NCBI GenBank assembly: GCA_947501885.1
Contig: CANMXN010000001.1
Span: 1,488,001 to 1,552,000 of the forward strand
DNA length: 64,000 nt
DNA from: an uncultured Sphingorhabdus sp.
GTDB taxonomy: Bacteria > Pseudomonadota > Alphaproteobacteria > Sphingomonadales > Sphingomonadaceae
Direction: 5' to 3'
Part shown: positions 53,689-63,636 of the stretch, piece after piece
Layout of the letters: every line of letters starts with the position of its first letter
Numbering within the stretch: position 1 is the first letter of the stretch
Translations under genes and position numbers: made by a program
Notes under the pieces: generated by a model
Seen by the model: only the letters and a program-made list of their open reading frames with translations
Database searches by the model: none
Told to the model about the DNA's origin: nothing

Positions 53689-54447
53689 ATGAGTGAAGTT
53701 TTAACGCAAACCGAAGATGGCGTATTGGTTATCACAATCAATCGCCCCGAAGCCAAAAATGCTGTGAACCGCGCCGTAGCCGAAGGTATTGCTGATGCAA
53801 TGGAGAAGCTGGACAATGATAATAGTATCAATGCGGCAATTATCACGGGCGCTGGCGGAACATTTTGTTCTGGTATGGATTTAAAGGCTTTCTTAAAAGG
53901 GGAGCTTCCATCCATCAAAGGCAAAGGTTTTGCCGGCTTTATTGAATCGCCGCCGAAAAAGCCGCTTATCGCAGCCGTTGAAGGCTATGCGCTAGCGGGC
54001 GGCATGGAAGTGGCCATCGCCTCTGATCTCGTCGTTGCAAATGATAAAGCCCAATTTGGTATCCCCGAAGTAAAACGCTCATTGGTTGCAGCAGCGGGCG
54101 GTCTTCTCAGCCTACCCTCTATTGTTGGCAAACGCATGGCCATGGAATTGGCTCTAACAGGTGATTTCATTAGTGCGCAGCGTGCTTATGAAATGGGTTT
54201 TGTCAATCGCGTGACCGATGGCAGCGCAATTGATGGCGCATTAGAATTGGCCGCAAGGGTTGCTGCCAATGGCCCGCTTGCCCTTATCGCCACCAAACGC
54301 ATCATTAATGAGCGTCCCGATTGGTCCAGCGATGAAATGTGGGCCAAACAGATGGAATTGAGCGGTCATGTTTTTGCATCCAATGATGCCAAAGAAGGCG
54401 CCCGTGCTTTTGCCGAAAAACGCAAACCCAATTGGACAGGAAGTTAA
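53689..54447 (+). CDS. Enoyl-CoA hydratase/crotonase family protein
   Basis: A 252-residue crotonase. VITINRPEAKNAVNRAVAEG at the start, the CoA/oxyanion loops GAGGTFCSGMDLKAF and EGYALAGGMEVAIASDLV, and the catalytic Glu segment FGIPEVKRSLVAAAGGL are present. It adds water to 2-enoyl-CoA. AGAGAG lies before ATG 53689; the open frame back to 53629 is not supported. It follows the acyl-CoA dehydrogenase gene by 69 bp. Confidence 0.92.
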   Translation: MSEVLTQTEDGVLVITINRPEAKNAVNRAVAEGIADAMEKLDNDNSINAAIITGAGGTFCSGMDLKAFLKGELPSIKGKGFAGFIESPPKKPLIAAVEGYALAGGMEVAIASDLVVANDKAQFGIPEVKRSLVAAAGGLLSLPSIVGKRMAMELALTGDFISAQRAYEMGFVNRVTDGSAIDGALELAARVAANGPLALIATKRIINERPDWSSDEMWAKQMELSGHVFASNDAKEGARAFAEKRKPNWTGS

Positions 54448-54572
54448 ATATAAGAGCCTGTTTTACATAAAGCTGAGCGTTATATAGTGTAGCGATAATA
54501 TATTTAACTTGTTAACTGTGTTTACATATTGCATATCTTGCGAATATTTAAGCATTAGAACGGATGAATATA

Positions 54573-56336
54573 ATGCGATGGGGCTGGTTATTATTATTCA
54601 TATTGATAATACCGAATGTTGCACATGCACAGTCGAACCAATCTATCGTCAACCTATATGATCAAAGCTGCACCTTAACGGGTATTTCTAACGTAAATGA
54701 TATATTATTGCAGAAAGATCAATATGATTGTAGCGATAATAAGCTAAACAAAGCTACAGATTATTTATGGATAATCATCCCTGTTGCCGCCGCTCAACAA
54801 GGCATTGACAACCCCACCTTACGGATGCGCACATCGCGCCACGGAGCGGTTACTGTATATCGCAAATTTGCCGATGAGAGAATAATAAGTGATCATTTGC
54901 CGCTCGAAACCATGCATGAAAAATGGCGTTCTCCTTACGCTATAGCTGTGGACTTAGCCGATGATAAAGGACAAAAGCCCGAACTTGCTATCATCGGTAT
55001 AGAGCGCCCTTGGGATCCTCAAAATTGGCAGGATATAGAAGTCTTAGAAAAAGATTATGATACGCAATTAAATCAAAACAGCCGCGAAATTAGCGCCCTC
55101 TTTAGTGGTTTATTATTTGCGCCTATCTTGCTTAATTTCGTTATTTTCATTGTTATTCGCCAGCGCTTTATCCTTTACCATAGTGTGATGATATTGGGCA
55201 TCATGATTAATCATATCAGCTGGACAGGACAAATCTTTGATCTCATTCCTGGCGCTAATATGGCGGACCGGTCAATGGTCTCCCATATTGCATTAGCACT
55301 TGTCGGTTTTGCCGCTTCTATGCTCATGCGTGATATTTGCGATCCCAAAAAACTGGGTGAATTCTTCCGTTCTGCCCTATTAGTGAATAGCTCGGCCTGC
55401 CTAATAGTAACTATAATATTGATGATTATAGCACCTAATTTGCCATTATTAGGATCACAAATATTCCATTTCTTTTTCATCATCATGACGATGACCGCCT
55501 TATTAAGCTTAACCTATGCGAGCATTAGAGGCGATAAAATGGCAATGCTGCAGCTGCTTGGGTTATCCATCGCAATCATCATCAGTGTGCTGCGTGTAGG
55601 CCGAGCTCTGGGATGGTGGAATGCAACACCTGTGCTGGATATTGAATTTAATATTGCGGTTATGTTCGAATTATTGACCATTAGCTATATTGTGAGCTTA
55701 CGGGCTTATCAATTGCGTAAAAGCCGTGACATTGCAGTACAAGAAAGTAAATTCATGGGCCGTCTCGCCCACAGTGATCCGCTAACCAAAATCCTTAATC
55801 GCCGAGGTTTTATGGAGCAGTATGAGCGCATCACTGCCCAATCAGAAAAGCGAAATATCCACCGTGCGATGATGATATTAGATATTGATATGTTTAAGCA
55901 TGTTAATGATACATTTGGTCACGACGCTGGCGACATGGTTTTGGTGCAAATGGGCGAACTACTCAGAAATAGCTGCCGAGAAGATGATGTTTATGCGCGT
56001 CATGGCGGCGAAGAATTTATCCTAATCATATCATCGCCTCAAGCCAGCGGTATTGATATATTTGCCCATCGACTATGTAAAACTATTACCAAACACATAT
56101 TTCAGGATGATAATCTTACCGTCGGCAATATTACTGTGAGTATTGGCATAGTGCATATGGATTTAGAGCGAACACGCGATTTCAGCATATATTATCGTAC
56201 TGCCGATAAAGCGCTATATCATGCTAAAGACAATGGCCGTAATCAAATTGCATATGGGGAACTACCCAATCTCTATAATGCAACATCAGAGCATAAAAAA
56301 AGCGGAGATAATCAAACCCCCGCTTTCAATAATTAG
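54573..56336 (+). CDS. Membrane diguanylate cyclase with 7TM-DISM sensor
   Basis: A 587-residue protein that would make cyclic di-GMP. A signal sequence (WGWLLLFILIIPNVAHAQ) leads to a periplasmic domain of about 150 residues, then seven to eight membrane helices (residues about 180-385) in the 7TMR-DISM style, then a GGDEF domain with LDIDMFKHVNDTFGHDAGD and the active loop ARHGGEEFILI. The inhibitory I-site RxxD is present (REDD, five residues before GGEEF). Its last codons overlap the sucC terminator on the other strand. Signal unknown. Confidence 0.9.
   Translation: MRWGWLLLFILIIPNVAHAQSNQSIVNLYDQSCTLTGISNVNDILLQKDQYDCSDNKLNKATDYLWIIIPVAAAQQGIDNPTLRMRTSRHGAVTVYRKFADERIISDHLPLETMHEKWRSPYAIAVDLADDKGQKPELAIIGIERPWDPQNWQDIEVLEKDYDTQLNQNSREISALFSGLLFAPILLNFVIFIVIRQRFILYHSVMILGIMINHISWTGQIFDLIPGANMADRSMVSHIALALVGFAASMLMRDICDPKKLGEFFRSALLVNSSACLIVTIILMIIAPNLPLLGSQIFHFFFIIMTMTALLSLTYASIRGDKMAMLQLLGLSIAIIISVLRVGRALGWWNATPVLDIEFNIAVMFELLTISYIVSLRAYQLRKSRDIAVQESKFMGRLAHSDPLTKILNRRGFMEQYERITAQSEKRNIHRAMMILDIDMFKHVNDTFGHDAGDMVLVQMGELLRNSCREDDVYARHGGEEFILIISSPQASGIDIFAHRLCKTITKHIFQDDNLTVGNITVSIGIVHMDLERTRDFSIYYRTADKALYHAKDNGRNQIAYGELPNLYNATSEHKKSGDNQTPAFNN
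56292..56326 (-). terminator. Terminator of sucC, inside the end of the diguanylate cyclase gene
   Basis: On the minus strand AAAGCGG (56326-56320) pairs with CCGCTTT (56305-56299) across a 14-nt loop and continues into TTTT, so the stem is followed by an unbroken T-run. It lies 22 bp after the sucC stop and within the last codons of the convergent cyclase gene. Confidence 0.75.
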
Positions 56337-56348
56337 ACCTTTATATTT

Positions 56349-57545
56349 TTAGGCTGCTGCAACTTGAGCTACTATTTTCTTGGCCGCATCACCAAGATCA
56401 GATGCTGGCACGATTGGCAGGCCGCTATTGGCTAATATCTCTTTACCCTGTTCGACATTGGTGCCTTCCAAGCGCACTACAAGCGGCACAGAGAGATTAA
56501 CTTCTTTCGCAGCCTCGACAATGCCTTGCGCGATAATATCGCATTTCATAATGCCGCCAAATATATTAACCAAAATACCTTCGACCGCAGGGTCGGCCAA
56601 AATAATTTTAAACGCAGCCGTCACTTTTTCGGTGGTGGCACCGCCGCCAACATCAAGGAAGTTTGCAGGAAAAGCGCCATTGAGCTTGATGATATCCATA
56701 GTCGCCATAGCAAGGCCCGCACCATTGACCATACAGCCAATATTGCCGTCTAATTTGATATAAGCCAGATCATATTTGCTTGCTTCAACTTCTGCAGGAT
56801 CTTCTTCTGTCTCATCACGCAATGCAGCAATATCGGGATGACGAAACAATGCATTGCCATCAAAACTCATTTTGGTGTCGAGCACCAACAATTGCCCATC
56901 TTTGGTCTCAACCAGCGGGTTAATTTCAACCATCTCACAGTCCATCTCGGTAAAGGCTTTATAAAGCTTCGCCGTCAGGGATTCGCATTCGGCTGCTAAA
57001 TCACCCGAAAGTTTAAGCGCCGCTGCTGCTTTTTTACCATCGGCTTCCGAAAAACCAACGAGCGGGTCAATGGTGATAGTCGTAATCTTCTCTGGCGTAT
57101 CATGCGCCACAGTTTCAATATCTACACCGCCTTCAGTCGAGATAATCATCGCCAATTGGCCGCTTGCACGATCCACCAGCATAGAAAGATAATATTCGCT
57201 TTGTATATCGACACCATCGGTGACATATAATCGGTTAACCTGCTTACCAGCATCTCCCGTTTGAATGGTTACGAGCGTATTACCAAGCATTTCTGTGGCA
57301 TTTTTCTCGACATCATCAAGTGATTTAGAGAGGCGCACACCACCAGCAGCATCAGGGCCAAGTTCTTTATATTTGCCTTTACCGCGTCCACCTGCATGGA
57401 TTTGCGCCTTTACAACATAAAGCGGGCCAGGGAGCTGTTTAGCGCCTGCAATAGCTTCTTCAACCGTATGCGCCGCGAAACCTCTGGGGATTCCAATATC
57501 ATATTTAGCAAGTAATTCTTTGGCTTGATATTCATGAATATTCAT
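56349..57545 (-). CDS. sucC: Succinyl-CoA ligase (ADP-forming) subunit beta
   Basis: A 398-residue ATP-grasp subunit of the TCA-cycle enzyme. [57 protein letters not shown] and [20 protein letters not shown] are present. GAAGG precedes ATG 57545; the upstream frame is not homologous. The alpha subunit gene sucD is not next to it, and instead a diguanylate cyclase converges on it with a shared terminator. Confidence 0.98.
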   Translation of the reverse strand: MNIHEYQAKELLAKYDIGIPRGFAAHTVEEAIAGAKQLPGPLYVVKAQIHAGGRGKGKYKELGPDAAGGVRLSKSLDDVEKNATEMLGNTLVTIQTGDAGKQVNRLYVTDGVDIQSEYYLSMLVDRASGQLAMIISTEGGVDIETVAHDTPEKITTITIDPLVGFSEADGKKAAAALKLSGDLAAECESLTAKLYKAFTEMDCEMVEINPLVETKDGQLLVLDTKMSFDGNALFRHPDIAALRDETEEDPAEVEASKYDLAYIKLDGNIGCMVNGAGLAMATMDIIKLNGAFPANFLDVGGGATTEKVTAAFKIILADPAVEGILVNIFGGIMKCDIIAQGIVEAAKEVNLSVPLVVRLEGTNVEQGKEILANSGLPIVPASDLGDAAKKIVAQVAAA

Positions 57546-57676
57546 TAAAGCACCTTCGTCAGATTTGATAATATTGTATGACGCTAAAGCATATCGTCCA
57601 GCCAATGACTAGGGTGAATATGAGTACGCCAACTTTTTTTATAACCACTTCACAAAATTTATATCACTTTTAATGC

Positions 57677-58279
57677 TCATAAGAGATTTAAGGCAAGTAA
57701 CTTTACATTAAGGCCCTCAGCACCATCGAACAGATGTCCCTTTATTCCTATAGCCTCAGCTGCGGCAATATTAGCAGGCATATCATCGATAAATAATGAT
57801 TCTTCGGACACAATATCAAAACGCTCCAACGCCAATCGGTAAATCGCCAAATCGGGCTTAACCATTTTTTCGCGGCCTGAGACTATTATATCATCAAACA
57901 GATCAAATATAGGCGCCGTTGGGCGAAAACTATCCCAAAACTCAGCACCAAAATTGGTGATCGCATAAAGCGGAACATCACGCGCGGCCAATGCCTCAAC
58001 TATTTCAAGTGAACCCTCGACAGGCCCCGGGATGGTTTCATTAAAGCGCATAGTATAAGCACGAATGTGCGATTCATAATCTGGATATTGTGCGATTAGT
58101 TCCGCCGCCATATCGGCCAGTGCGCGGCCTGCATCATGCTGAAAATGCCACTTAGGTGTCACTACATTGCTCAAAAACCAATCAAGCTCATCTATATCAT
58201 CGATTAATTGGGCGAATAAATGGCGCAGATCCCATTGATAAAGCACACGGCCAACATCAAAAATGACATTTTTAATCAT
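57677..58279 (-). CDS. HAD-superfamily (subfamily IA) phosphatase, YihX-like
   Basis: A 200-residue HAD hydrolase. Motif I is FDVGRVLYQWD (Gly instead of the second Asp, as in YihX), motif II ITNFGAEFWDSF, the Lys in EKMVKPDLAIYRLA and motif IV FIDDMPANIAAAEAIG. Homology begins at the ATG at 58279; the frame is open to 58309 but no Shine-Dalgarno favours either. It lies on the same strand upstream of sucC with a 131-bp gap. Substrate probably a sugar phosphate (inference). Confidence 0.87.
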   Translation of the reverse strand: MIKNVIFDVGRVLYQWDLRHLFAQLIDDIDELDWFLSNVVTPKWHFQHDAGRALADMAAELIAQYPDYESHIRAYTMRFNETIPGPVEGSLEIVEALAARDVPLYAITNFGAEFWDSFRPTAPIFDLFDDIIVSGREKMVKPDLAIYRLALERFDIVSEESLFIDDMPANIAAAEAIGIKGHLFDGAEGLNVKLLALNLL

Positions 58280-58345
58280 GAATTGATTGTAACCCTTTGA
58301 GCTCATCATTGCAAAGCCAATGAAAATAATATGTTTTAGACATAG

Positions 58346-58388
58346 AAAAACCGTCCAACTTCACCAAATTCAGTGAAAGAAGAACGGA
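58346..58388 (-). terminator. Probable rpmJ terminator
   Basis: On the minus strand an interrupted stem (CCGT with ACGG outside, CTTTCAC with GTGAAG inside) is followed by TTTTTC. It lies downstream of rpmJ and before the HAD gene. Confidence 0.55.
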
Positions 58389-58455
58389 CTCTATAGCTAT
58401 ACCAAATTTTACAACGATAAATTTTGTCCCAGCAATTATGCTCAGAACAGATAAA

Positions 58456-58581
58456 TTATCCTTGGCGCGCCTTGAAACGGCGATTGGTTTTGTTAATCAC
58501 ATAAACACGGCCACGGCGGCGGATTACGCGGTTGTCGCGGTGACGACCTTTAAGTGATTTTAGTGAATTGACGATTTTCAT
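58456..58581 (-). CDS. rpmJ: 50S ribosomal protein L36 (bL36), zinc-free type
   Basis: A 41-residue protein starting [17 protein letters not shown], with [18 protein letters not shown] and the end KARQG. This is the 41-residue bL36 variety common in alphaproteobacteria, which lacks the four zinc ligands (no Cys at all here). It is a lone gene with a hairpin terminator behind it, divergent from the DUF4136 gene. Confidence 0.97.
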   Translation of the reverse strand: MKIVNSLKSLKGRHRDNRVIRRRGRVYVINKTNRRFKARQG

Positions 58582-58723
58582 CGGAAAATACCCGTTACAT
58601 GTAAGAATCTATATTGCGAAGGCGCGTAATTATGGCTGAGCGCGCATAATGTCAAGCAGCAACTCATCAATACTTGCCGATTGCCCACTATTAGCTCTAT
58701 ATAAGCTATGAAAGGAATATTCT

Positions 58724-59314
58724 ATGTATTTCAGCAAAAAAATCTTATCCATAAGTATAGCAAGCCTCACGCTAAGCGCTTGCATGACACCCACAGGTCC
58801 AGTCGATGTAACGCGATTCAACAAAGAAGGAGCGTTGCTCATCAATAGTAGTGGCACCTATCAAGGCAATTTTGCCATAGATACTGCCGATCAATCACTA
58901 AGCCTATCACCCTATAACGCCGCAGTAAGCCGCGAGATGCAGCGCTTAGGATTTGATAGTGGTAGTGGCAATACTAATTATGTCATCAGCATAGCCGTTG
59001 ACCGATATGAGAGCGAGCGCCCCAAAAATTCTAATGTCTCCGTTGGCGGCGGTGCTTCTACGGGCAGCTTTGGATCTGGAGTCGGCCTTGGCCTTGGACT
59101 CAATCTAAGCGGGCGCAAAAAACGCACCCATACAGAATTATCGGTGCGCATTACCGAACGCATTAGCGGCGATAGTATTTGGGAGGGCCGTGCCATCCAA
59201 TCGGCTAAAACAGGCTCACCTGCTGCCCAAGAAGGTATTGCTGCAGCAAAACTTGCCAATGCTCTATTTCAGGGCTTCCCAGGAACATCTGGAGAGACTA
59301 TTACAGTCCCATGA
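58724..59314 (+). CDS. DUF4136 lipoprotein
   Basis: A 196-residue lipoprotein. The lipobox is [10 protein letters not shown]. The DUF4136 core has [33 protein letters not shown] and a Gly/Ser-rich middle ([18 protein letters not shown]), then [20 protein letters not shown]. Such proteins sit in the envelope with unknown role. Its stop overlaps the M14 gene by 4 nt. GGAATA lies before the ATG. Confidence 0.82.
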   Translation: MYFSKKILSISIASLTLSACMTPTGPVDVTRFNKEGALLINSSGTYQGNFAIDTADQSLSLSPYNAAVSREMQRLGFDSGSGNTNYVISIAVDRYESERPKNSNVSVGGGASTGSFGSGVGLGLGLNLSGRKKRTHTELSVRITERISGDSIWEGRAIQSAKTGSPAAQEGIAAAKLANALFQGFPGTSGETITVP

Positions 59315-60432
59315 TAACAAATATTATAAATGCATTTGATGCTGGTAACATAAGTGTGAAATCCATTAATGGGGCAAGCGCTACATTGACGATCAACCAA
59401 GATAAAGACAGCGATTTTTACCAATGGTATTATTTTCAAGTCGCGTGCAGCGCAGGCGAAGAGATAGAGCTGAAAATTCAAAACCTCAATAAAAGCGCAT
59501 ACCCGCTTGGTTGGGAAAACTATAATAGTGTAGTAAGCGAAGACCGTGAATATTGGGGCCGCGCACCCAGCAGTTTTGATAAAGAAGAAGCGGGCGGTAC
59601 TTTGACCATAAGCTACACCCCATCAAGCAATATCGTCTATTTTGCTTATTTTGCTCCCTATTCGATGGAACGGCATAATGATTTGATTGCTGATGCAGCG
59701 GAGTTTGAAGGCGTTACCCATCAAATATTGGGCAAAACATTAGAAGGACGTAGCATTGATTACCTCACCATGGGTGAAGGCGATATTGTGGTTTGGCTAT
59801 ATGCAAGGCAACATCCAGGTGAAACCCAAGCCGAATGGTGGATGGAGGGCGCCCTTGAAATGCTGCTTGACCCCGCCAATCCACATGCAAGATTATTGCG
59901 TCAAAAATGCACTTTTCATATTGTACCAAATTGCAATCCTGATGGATCTTTTCGGGGTCATTTACGCACCAATTTTGCTGGTGTGAATTTAAACCGTGAA
60001 TGGCAAGACCCAAGCGCAGAACGCTCACCCGAAGTTTTGGCCATTCGCAACAAGATGGATGAAACAGGCGTCGATTGGGCGCTTGATGTGCATGGTGACG
60101 AAGCCATACCAGCCGCCTTTATAGCAGGCTTTGAAGGCATCCCATCAATCACTGATGCAATGGTAACTAAGCTTAATGATTATAAAGCATTACTCGCTCG
60201 CAGCACACCCGATTTCCAAACAGAATTGGGCTATCCTATTAGCGCGCCCAACACTGCTAATTTAACCATTTCCACCAATGCCGTGGCTGAGCGTTATGGC
60301 GCCATCGCTATGACATTGGAAATGCCCTATAAAGACAATCGTGATATGCCTTGTGATGATCAAGGTTGGTCGCCTGAACGATGCAAATTATTAGCACATG
60401 ATTGTTTGCGTGCCTTCGCCGTCTCGGTTTAA
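59311..60432 (+). CDS. M14 family carboxypeptidase, cytosolic carboxypeptidase (CCP)-like
   Basis: A 373-residue zinc carboxypeptidase. An N-terminal beta domain of about 130 residues, as in the CCP subgroup, is followed by the catalytic domain: [16 protein letters not shown] with the zinc His and Glu, LNREWQDP (substrate Arg) and [13 protein letters not shown] with the third zinc His; the catalytic Glu is in TLEMPYKD. No signal peptide, so it acts in the cytoplasm. Substrate unknown; eukaryotic relatives trim polyglutamate. Confidence 0.88.
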   Translation: MITNIINAFDAGNISVKSINGASATLTINQDKDSDFYQWYYFQVACSAGEEIELKIQNLNKSAYPLGWENYNSVVSEDREYWGRAPSSFDKEEAGGTLTISYTPSSNIVYFAYFAPYSMERHNDLIADAAEFEGVTHQILGKTLEGRSIDYLTMGEGDIVVWLYARQHPGETQAEWWMEGALEMLLDPANPHARLLRQKCTFHIVPNCNPDGSFRGHLRTNFAGVNLNREWQDPSAERSPEVLAIRNKMDETGVDWALDVHGDEAIPAAFIAGFEGIPSITDAMVTKLNDYKALLARSTPDFQTELGYPISAPNTANLTISTNAVAERYGAIAMTLEMPYKDNRDMPCDDQGWSPERCKLLAHDCLRAFAVSV

Positions 60433-60469
60433 TTCTCACCTCATTTAACACCCTATAGAAAGCCTTTTT

Positions 60470-61156
60470 ATGCCAAAGCTTATCCTTATCCGTCACGGCC
60501 AATCGCAATGGAATTTGGAAAATCGTTTTACAGGTTGGTGGGATGTAGACGTAACCGAACAAGGCATTGCCGAGGCTAAGGATGCTGGAAGACTCATGAA
60601 AGAAAAGGGCATAAGACCAACATTATGTTTCACAAGCCTGCAAACACGCGCGATTAAAACACTTAATCTAGCGCTCGCTGAGATGGATCAACTATGGCTT
60701 CCGGTAGAGAAAGACTATCGCCTCAACGAGCGTCATTATGGCGGTTTAACTGGCCTGAACAAGCAAGAGACTCGTGATAAGCATGGTGATGAGCAGGTGC
60801 ATATCTGGCGCCGCAGTTTTGACACACCACCGCCGCCAATGGAAGATAATAGCCCATTTCAAATGAGCAGTGATCCACGCTATGCAGCTATTACCGTACC
60901 CAAATCTGAAAGCTTGAAAAATACCATAGAGCGTGTTTTGCCTTATTGGGACGCACATATTGCACCTGCTTTGAAAGGTGGTGAAACGGTGCTTATATCT
61001 GCTCATGGCAATAGCTTACGGGCCTTGGTGAAGCATTTATCAAACATCAGCGATGAAGATATTACCGGTCTTGAGATACCAACAGGACAGCCAATTATCT
61101 ATGAATTGGATGATAGTTTAAACGCATTAAATCGCTATTACCTCTCTGATACTTGA
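60470..61156 (+). CDS. gpmA: 2,3-bisphosphoglycerate-dependent phosphoglycerate mutase
   Basis: A 228-residue glycolytic enzyme. LIRHGQSQWNLENRFTGW holds the phosphorylated His, LNERHYGGLTGLNKQETR and LISAHGNSLRALVKHL carry the remaining active-site residues. The last 30 bp overlap the 3' end of the diguanylate cyclase gene on the opposite strand. Confidence 0.96.
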   Translation: MPKLILIRHGQSQWNLENRFTGWWDVDVTEQGIAEAKDAGRLMKEKGIRPTLCFTSLQTRAIKTLNLALAEMDQLWLPVEKDYRLNERHYGGLTGLNKQETRDKHGDEQVHIWRRSFDTPPPPMEDNSPFQMSSDPRYAAITVPKSESLKNTIERVLPYWDAHIAPALKGGETVLISAHGNSLRALVKHLSNISDEDITGLEIPTGQPIIYELDDSLNALNRYYLSDT

Positions 61157-61720
61157 TCTCATATTATCATTACCAGCAGCTTTTAATTTCTTATCCCGAT
61201 ACATATAACTATCGGCCTGCGCCAATATATCAGTTGGAACAGAACCTTGCTTACCAATCGCCATGCCTGTCGAAACGGCAACAGAGAGTTGCGATGATCC
61301 AATTTGAAAATCGATATTATAGATTTTGTCACTCATATCCTTGATAAGCATCTCTTGGTTTTGAGATACGACCTCATCCAATAAGATAGCAAATTCATCA
61401 CCGCCCATACGTGCAACAAGATCATTAGGGCCAACCGCTGCACACAGCATATGCGCGACTTGCAACAATATTTCATCACCAGCGGCATGACCAAATTGGT
61501 CATTAATCATTTTCAAGCCATCAACATCGACAAATAATAAACCAAAATCTTGCTCACTATCTCGGCATTTCAGCTCAAGGTTTTCCATAAAATATTTACG
61601 GTTATATATTTGCGTAAAGCTGTCTCGATTAAGATTATGCTCTAAAGTCTGAATATATTCACGCAATTGTTCATTTTCGCGGAGCAAAGCAAGATATTGA
61701 GGATCTGTATATTTATTCAT
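61127..61720 (-). CDS. Soluble GGDEF diguanylate cyclase without an I-site
   Basis: A 197-residue protein: a short coiled-coil (LALLRENEQLREYIQTLEHN) then a GGDEF domain with DSFTQIYNRKYF, FVDVDGLKMINDQFGHAAGD and the active loop ARMGGDEFAILLDE. The RxxD inhibitory site is GPND, so product inhibition is likely lost. No sensor domain. ATG 61720 is preferred to an upstream TTG (61726). Its gene overlaps gpmA tail to tail by 30 bp. Confidence 0.9.
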   Translation of the reverse strand: MNKYTDPQYLALLRENEQLREYIQTLEHNLNRDSFTQIYNRKYFMENLELKCRDSEQDFGLLFVDVDGLKMINDQFGHAAGDEILLQVAHMLCAAVGPNDLVARMGGDEFAILLDEVVSQNQEMLIKDMSDKIYNIDFQIGSSQLSVAVSTGMAIGKQGSVPTDILAQADSYMYRDKKLKAAGNDNMRSSIREVIAI

Positions 61721-62051
61721 TATCAAATACCATTATCCATAGCTCACTGCAGTTTAAGAATAAATTGAGATGCACAGTTATGATTAATAAATATTAAAAA
61801 TAACAATAGATATTTGAGAATTTGCAGTTTTTTACAAATATACTTTGGTGATAACCAACTTTTTAAATTTTGACTTAAGTTTTGAACATCATGATAAATT
61901 ACACCATCATATCCATAAACTTAGATTGCACTAGAGGCTTTCTTTAGCTAAAGGCTAAGAGCTTAAATCATGCAGCGAAGCATAGGCTCATCACAGTGTC
62001 ACAGAGGAAGTGATAGCGAATATTGCTTCAAACACGAAAGTAAATGACCAT
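61721..62051. other. Divergent region between the GGDEF gene and purE
   Basis: No further gene is seen, apart from a frame in phase with purE from GTG 62010. A 12-bp perfect palindrome CTTTAGCTAAAG lies at 61942-61953 and could be a hairpin or a regulator site. The region must hold the promoters for the cyclase and purE; none could be fixed. Confidence 0.4.
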
Positions 62052-62570
62052 ATGGGATCACATAATAACCCAATAATTGGCATCATCATGGGCAGCCAAT
62101 CAGACTGGGACACGATGCGGCATGCATCCGATATATTAGACAGTTTTAATATTCCCTATGAAGTTAAGATTGTATCAGCACACCGAACACCAGATCGTCT
62201 CTATGATTATGCAAAATCATCCGTAGAACGTGGTTTAAAAGTGATTATTGCTGGAGCAGGAGGTGCTGCTCATTTGCCCGGTATGGCAGCATCGATGACA
62301 CGCTTGCCTGTTTTAGGGGTCCCCGTTCAATCCAAAGCATTGGATGGTATGGATAGTCTATTATCAATCGTACAAATGCCCGCAGGTATTCCCGTGGGGA
62401 CACTAGCGATAGGTGTTGCTGGCGCCAAAAATGCGGCATTGCTAGCTACATCAATAATTGCGACACAAGATGATGACATTGCTATAAAACTAGATATGTG
62501 GCGACAAAATCAGAGCGATAATATCGCCATAGATGTTAAAACCAAAGGTGGTAATAATGAACTTTCTTAA
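62052..62570 (+). CDS. purE: N5-carboxyaminoimidazole ribonucleotide mutase
   Basis: A 172-residue class I Pur[20 protein letters not shown], the [13 protein letters not shown] loop with the catalytic His, and [17 protein letters not shown] are diagnostic. It turns N5-CAIR into CAIR in purine synthesis. ATG 62052 gives the usual length; GTG 62010 in the same frame is less than 5 bp from its AGAGGA. Overlaps purK by 14 bp. Confidence 0.96.
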   Translation: MGSHNNPIIGIIMGSQSDWDTMRHASDILDSFNIPYEVKIVSAHRTPDRLYDYAKSSVERGLKVIIAGAGGAAHLPGMAASMTRLPVLGVPVQSKALDGMDSLLSIVQMPAGIPVGTLAIGVAGAKNAALLATSIIATQDDDIAIKLDMWRQNQSDNIAIDVKTKGGNNELS

Positions 62571-63630
62571 ACCTGGTTCTACCATTGGTATTATTGGTGG
62601 CGGACAATTGGCCAAAATGCTCAGCATGGCAGCGACACGTTTAGGTTATAAAGTCCATATTTATGCACCCGAAAAAAACTGTGTTGCGGCGCAGGTATCC
62701 GATCAATTCACCCAAGGTGCATATCATGATATAAATGCGCTTAACGCTTTTGCCGCTTCATGCCATGTCTTAACCTATGAGTTTGAGAATATTCCTGTCG
62801 ATACGCTCAAAAAGATTGAGAAAAAACATATCATGCGGCCCAATAGCAAGGCCCTAGAAATTGCACAAAGCAGACTATCCGAAAAAAGGTTTGCCGAAAA
62901 ATGTGGTGCCGTTACGGCGCGCTATGTCCCCGTTAATAAACGCGGTGATCTAGAAGCATCCATTGCACAATTAGCAAGCAATGCCATATTAAAAAGCGAT
63001 CGTTTAGGCTATGATGGCAAGGGTCAAGCACGCATCGATGAACAAACAAACCTATCAGGAGCATGGATGGCCGTCGGCCAGCGCGATGCTTTATTAGAAG
63101 GCTTTGTTGATTTTGAAGCAGAATTCTCGGTCATTTTGGTGCGAAAGTCTCAAGACGATATATTGTTCTGGGATTCACCCAAAAATATACATAAAAATGG
63201 TATTTTACATCAATCTTCTCTTCCTGCTGGACCATTGATCGAATCTCAACGCAGCGTAGCGCGCAAATTGGCCGCACGTATTGCCGATGAACTAGATTAT
63301 ATTGGGGTTTTAACACTTGAATTTTTTGCCACCACCGATGGCCCTGTGTTTAACGAAATGGCCCCGCGTGTACATAATAGCGGCCATTGGACAATCGAAG
63401 GGGCTGTTACAAGCCAATTTGAAAATCATATCCGTGCGATTACCGAAATGCCGCTGGGTTCTGTTGCAAAAATTACCGATCGTATCGAGATGGAAAATCT
63501 TATCGGTGATTATAACGATCAATTGGATGCCATATTGACGGATCATCGCAAGCATCTGCACCTCTATGGTAAAGATGAGATTATGGAAGGCCGAAAAATG
63601 GGCCATGTCACACGCTTATATTTTGACTAA
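62557..63630 (+). CDS. purK: N5-carboxyaminoimidazole ribonucleotide synthase
   Basis: A 357-residue ATP-grasp enzyme that carboxylates AIR to N5-CAIR, the substrate for Pur[21 protein letters not shown] at the start, [16 protein letters not shown] and the ATP-grasp end [18 protein letters not shown] are present. AAAGG lies 7 bp before ATG 62557. The dihydrofolate reductase gene follows after 9 bp. Confidence 0.96.
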   Translation: MNFLKPGSTIGIIGGGQLAKMLSMAATRLGYKVHIYAPEKNCVAAQVSDQFTQGAYHDINALNAFAASCHVLTYEFENIPVDTLKKIEKKHIMRPNSKALEIAQSRLSEKRFAEKCGAVTARYVPVNKRGDLEASIAQLASNAILKSDRLGYDGKGQARIDEQTNLSGAWMAVGQRDALLEGFVDFEAEFSVILVRKSQDDILFWDSPKNIHKNGILHQSSLPAGPLIESQRSVARKLAARIADELDYIGVLTLEFFATTDGPVFNEMAPRVHNSGHWTIEGAVTSQFENHIRAITEMPLGSVAKITDRIEMENLIGDYNDQLDAILTDHRKHLHLYGKDEIMEGRKMGHVTRLYFD

Positions 63631-63636
63631 AGGTAA

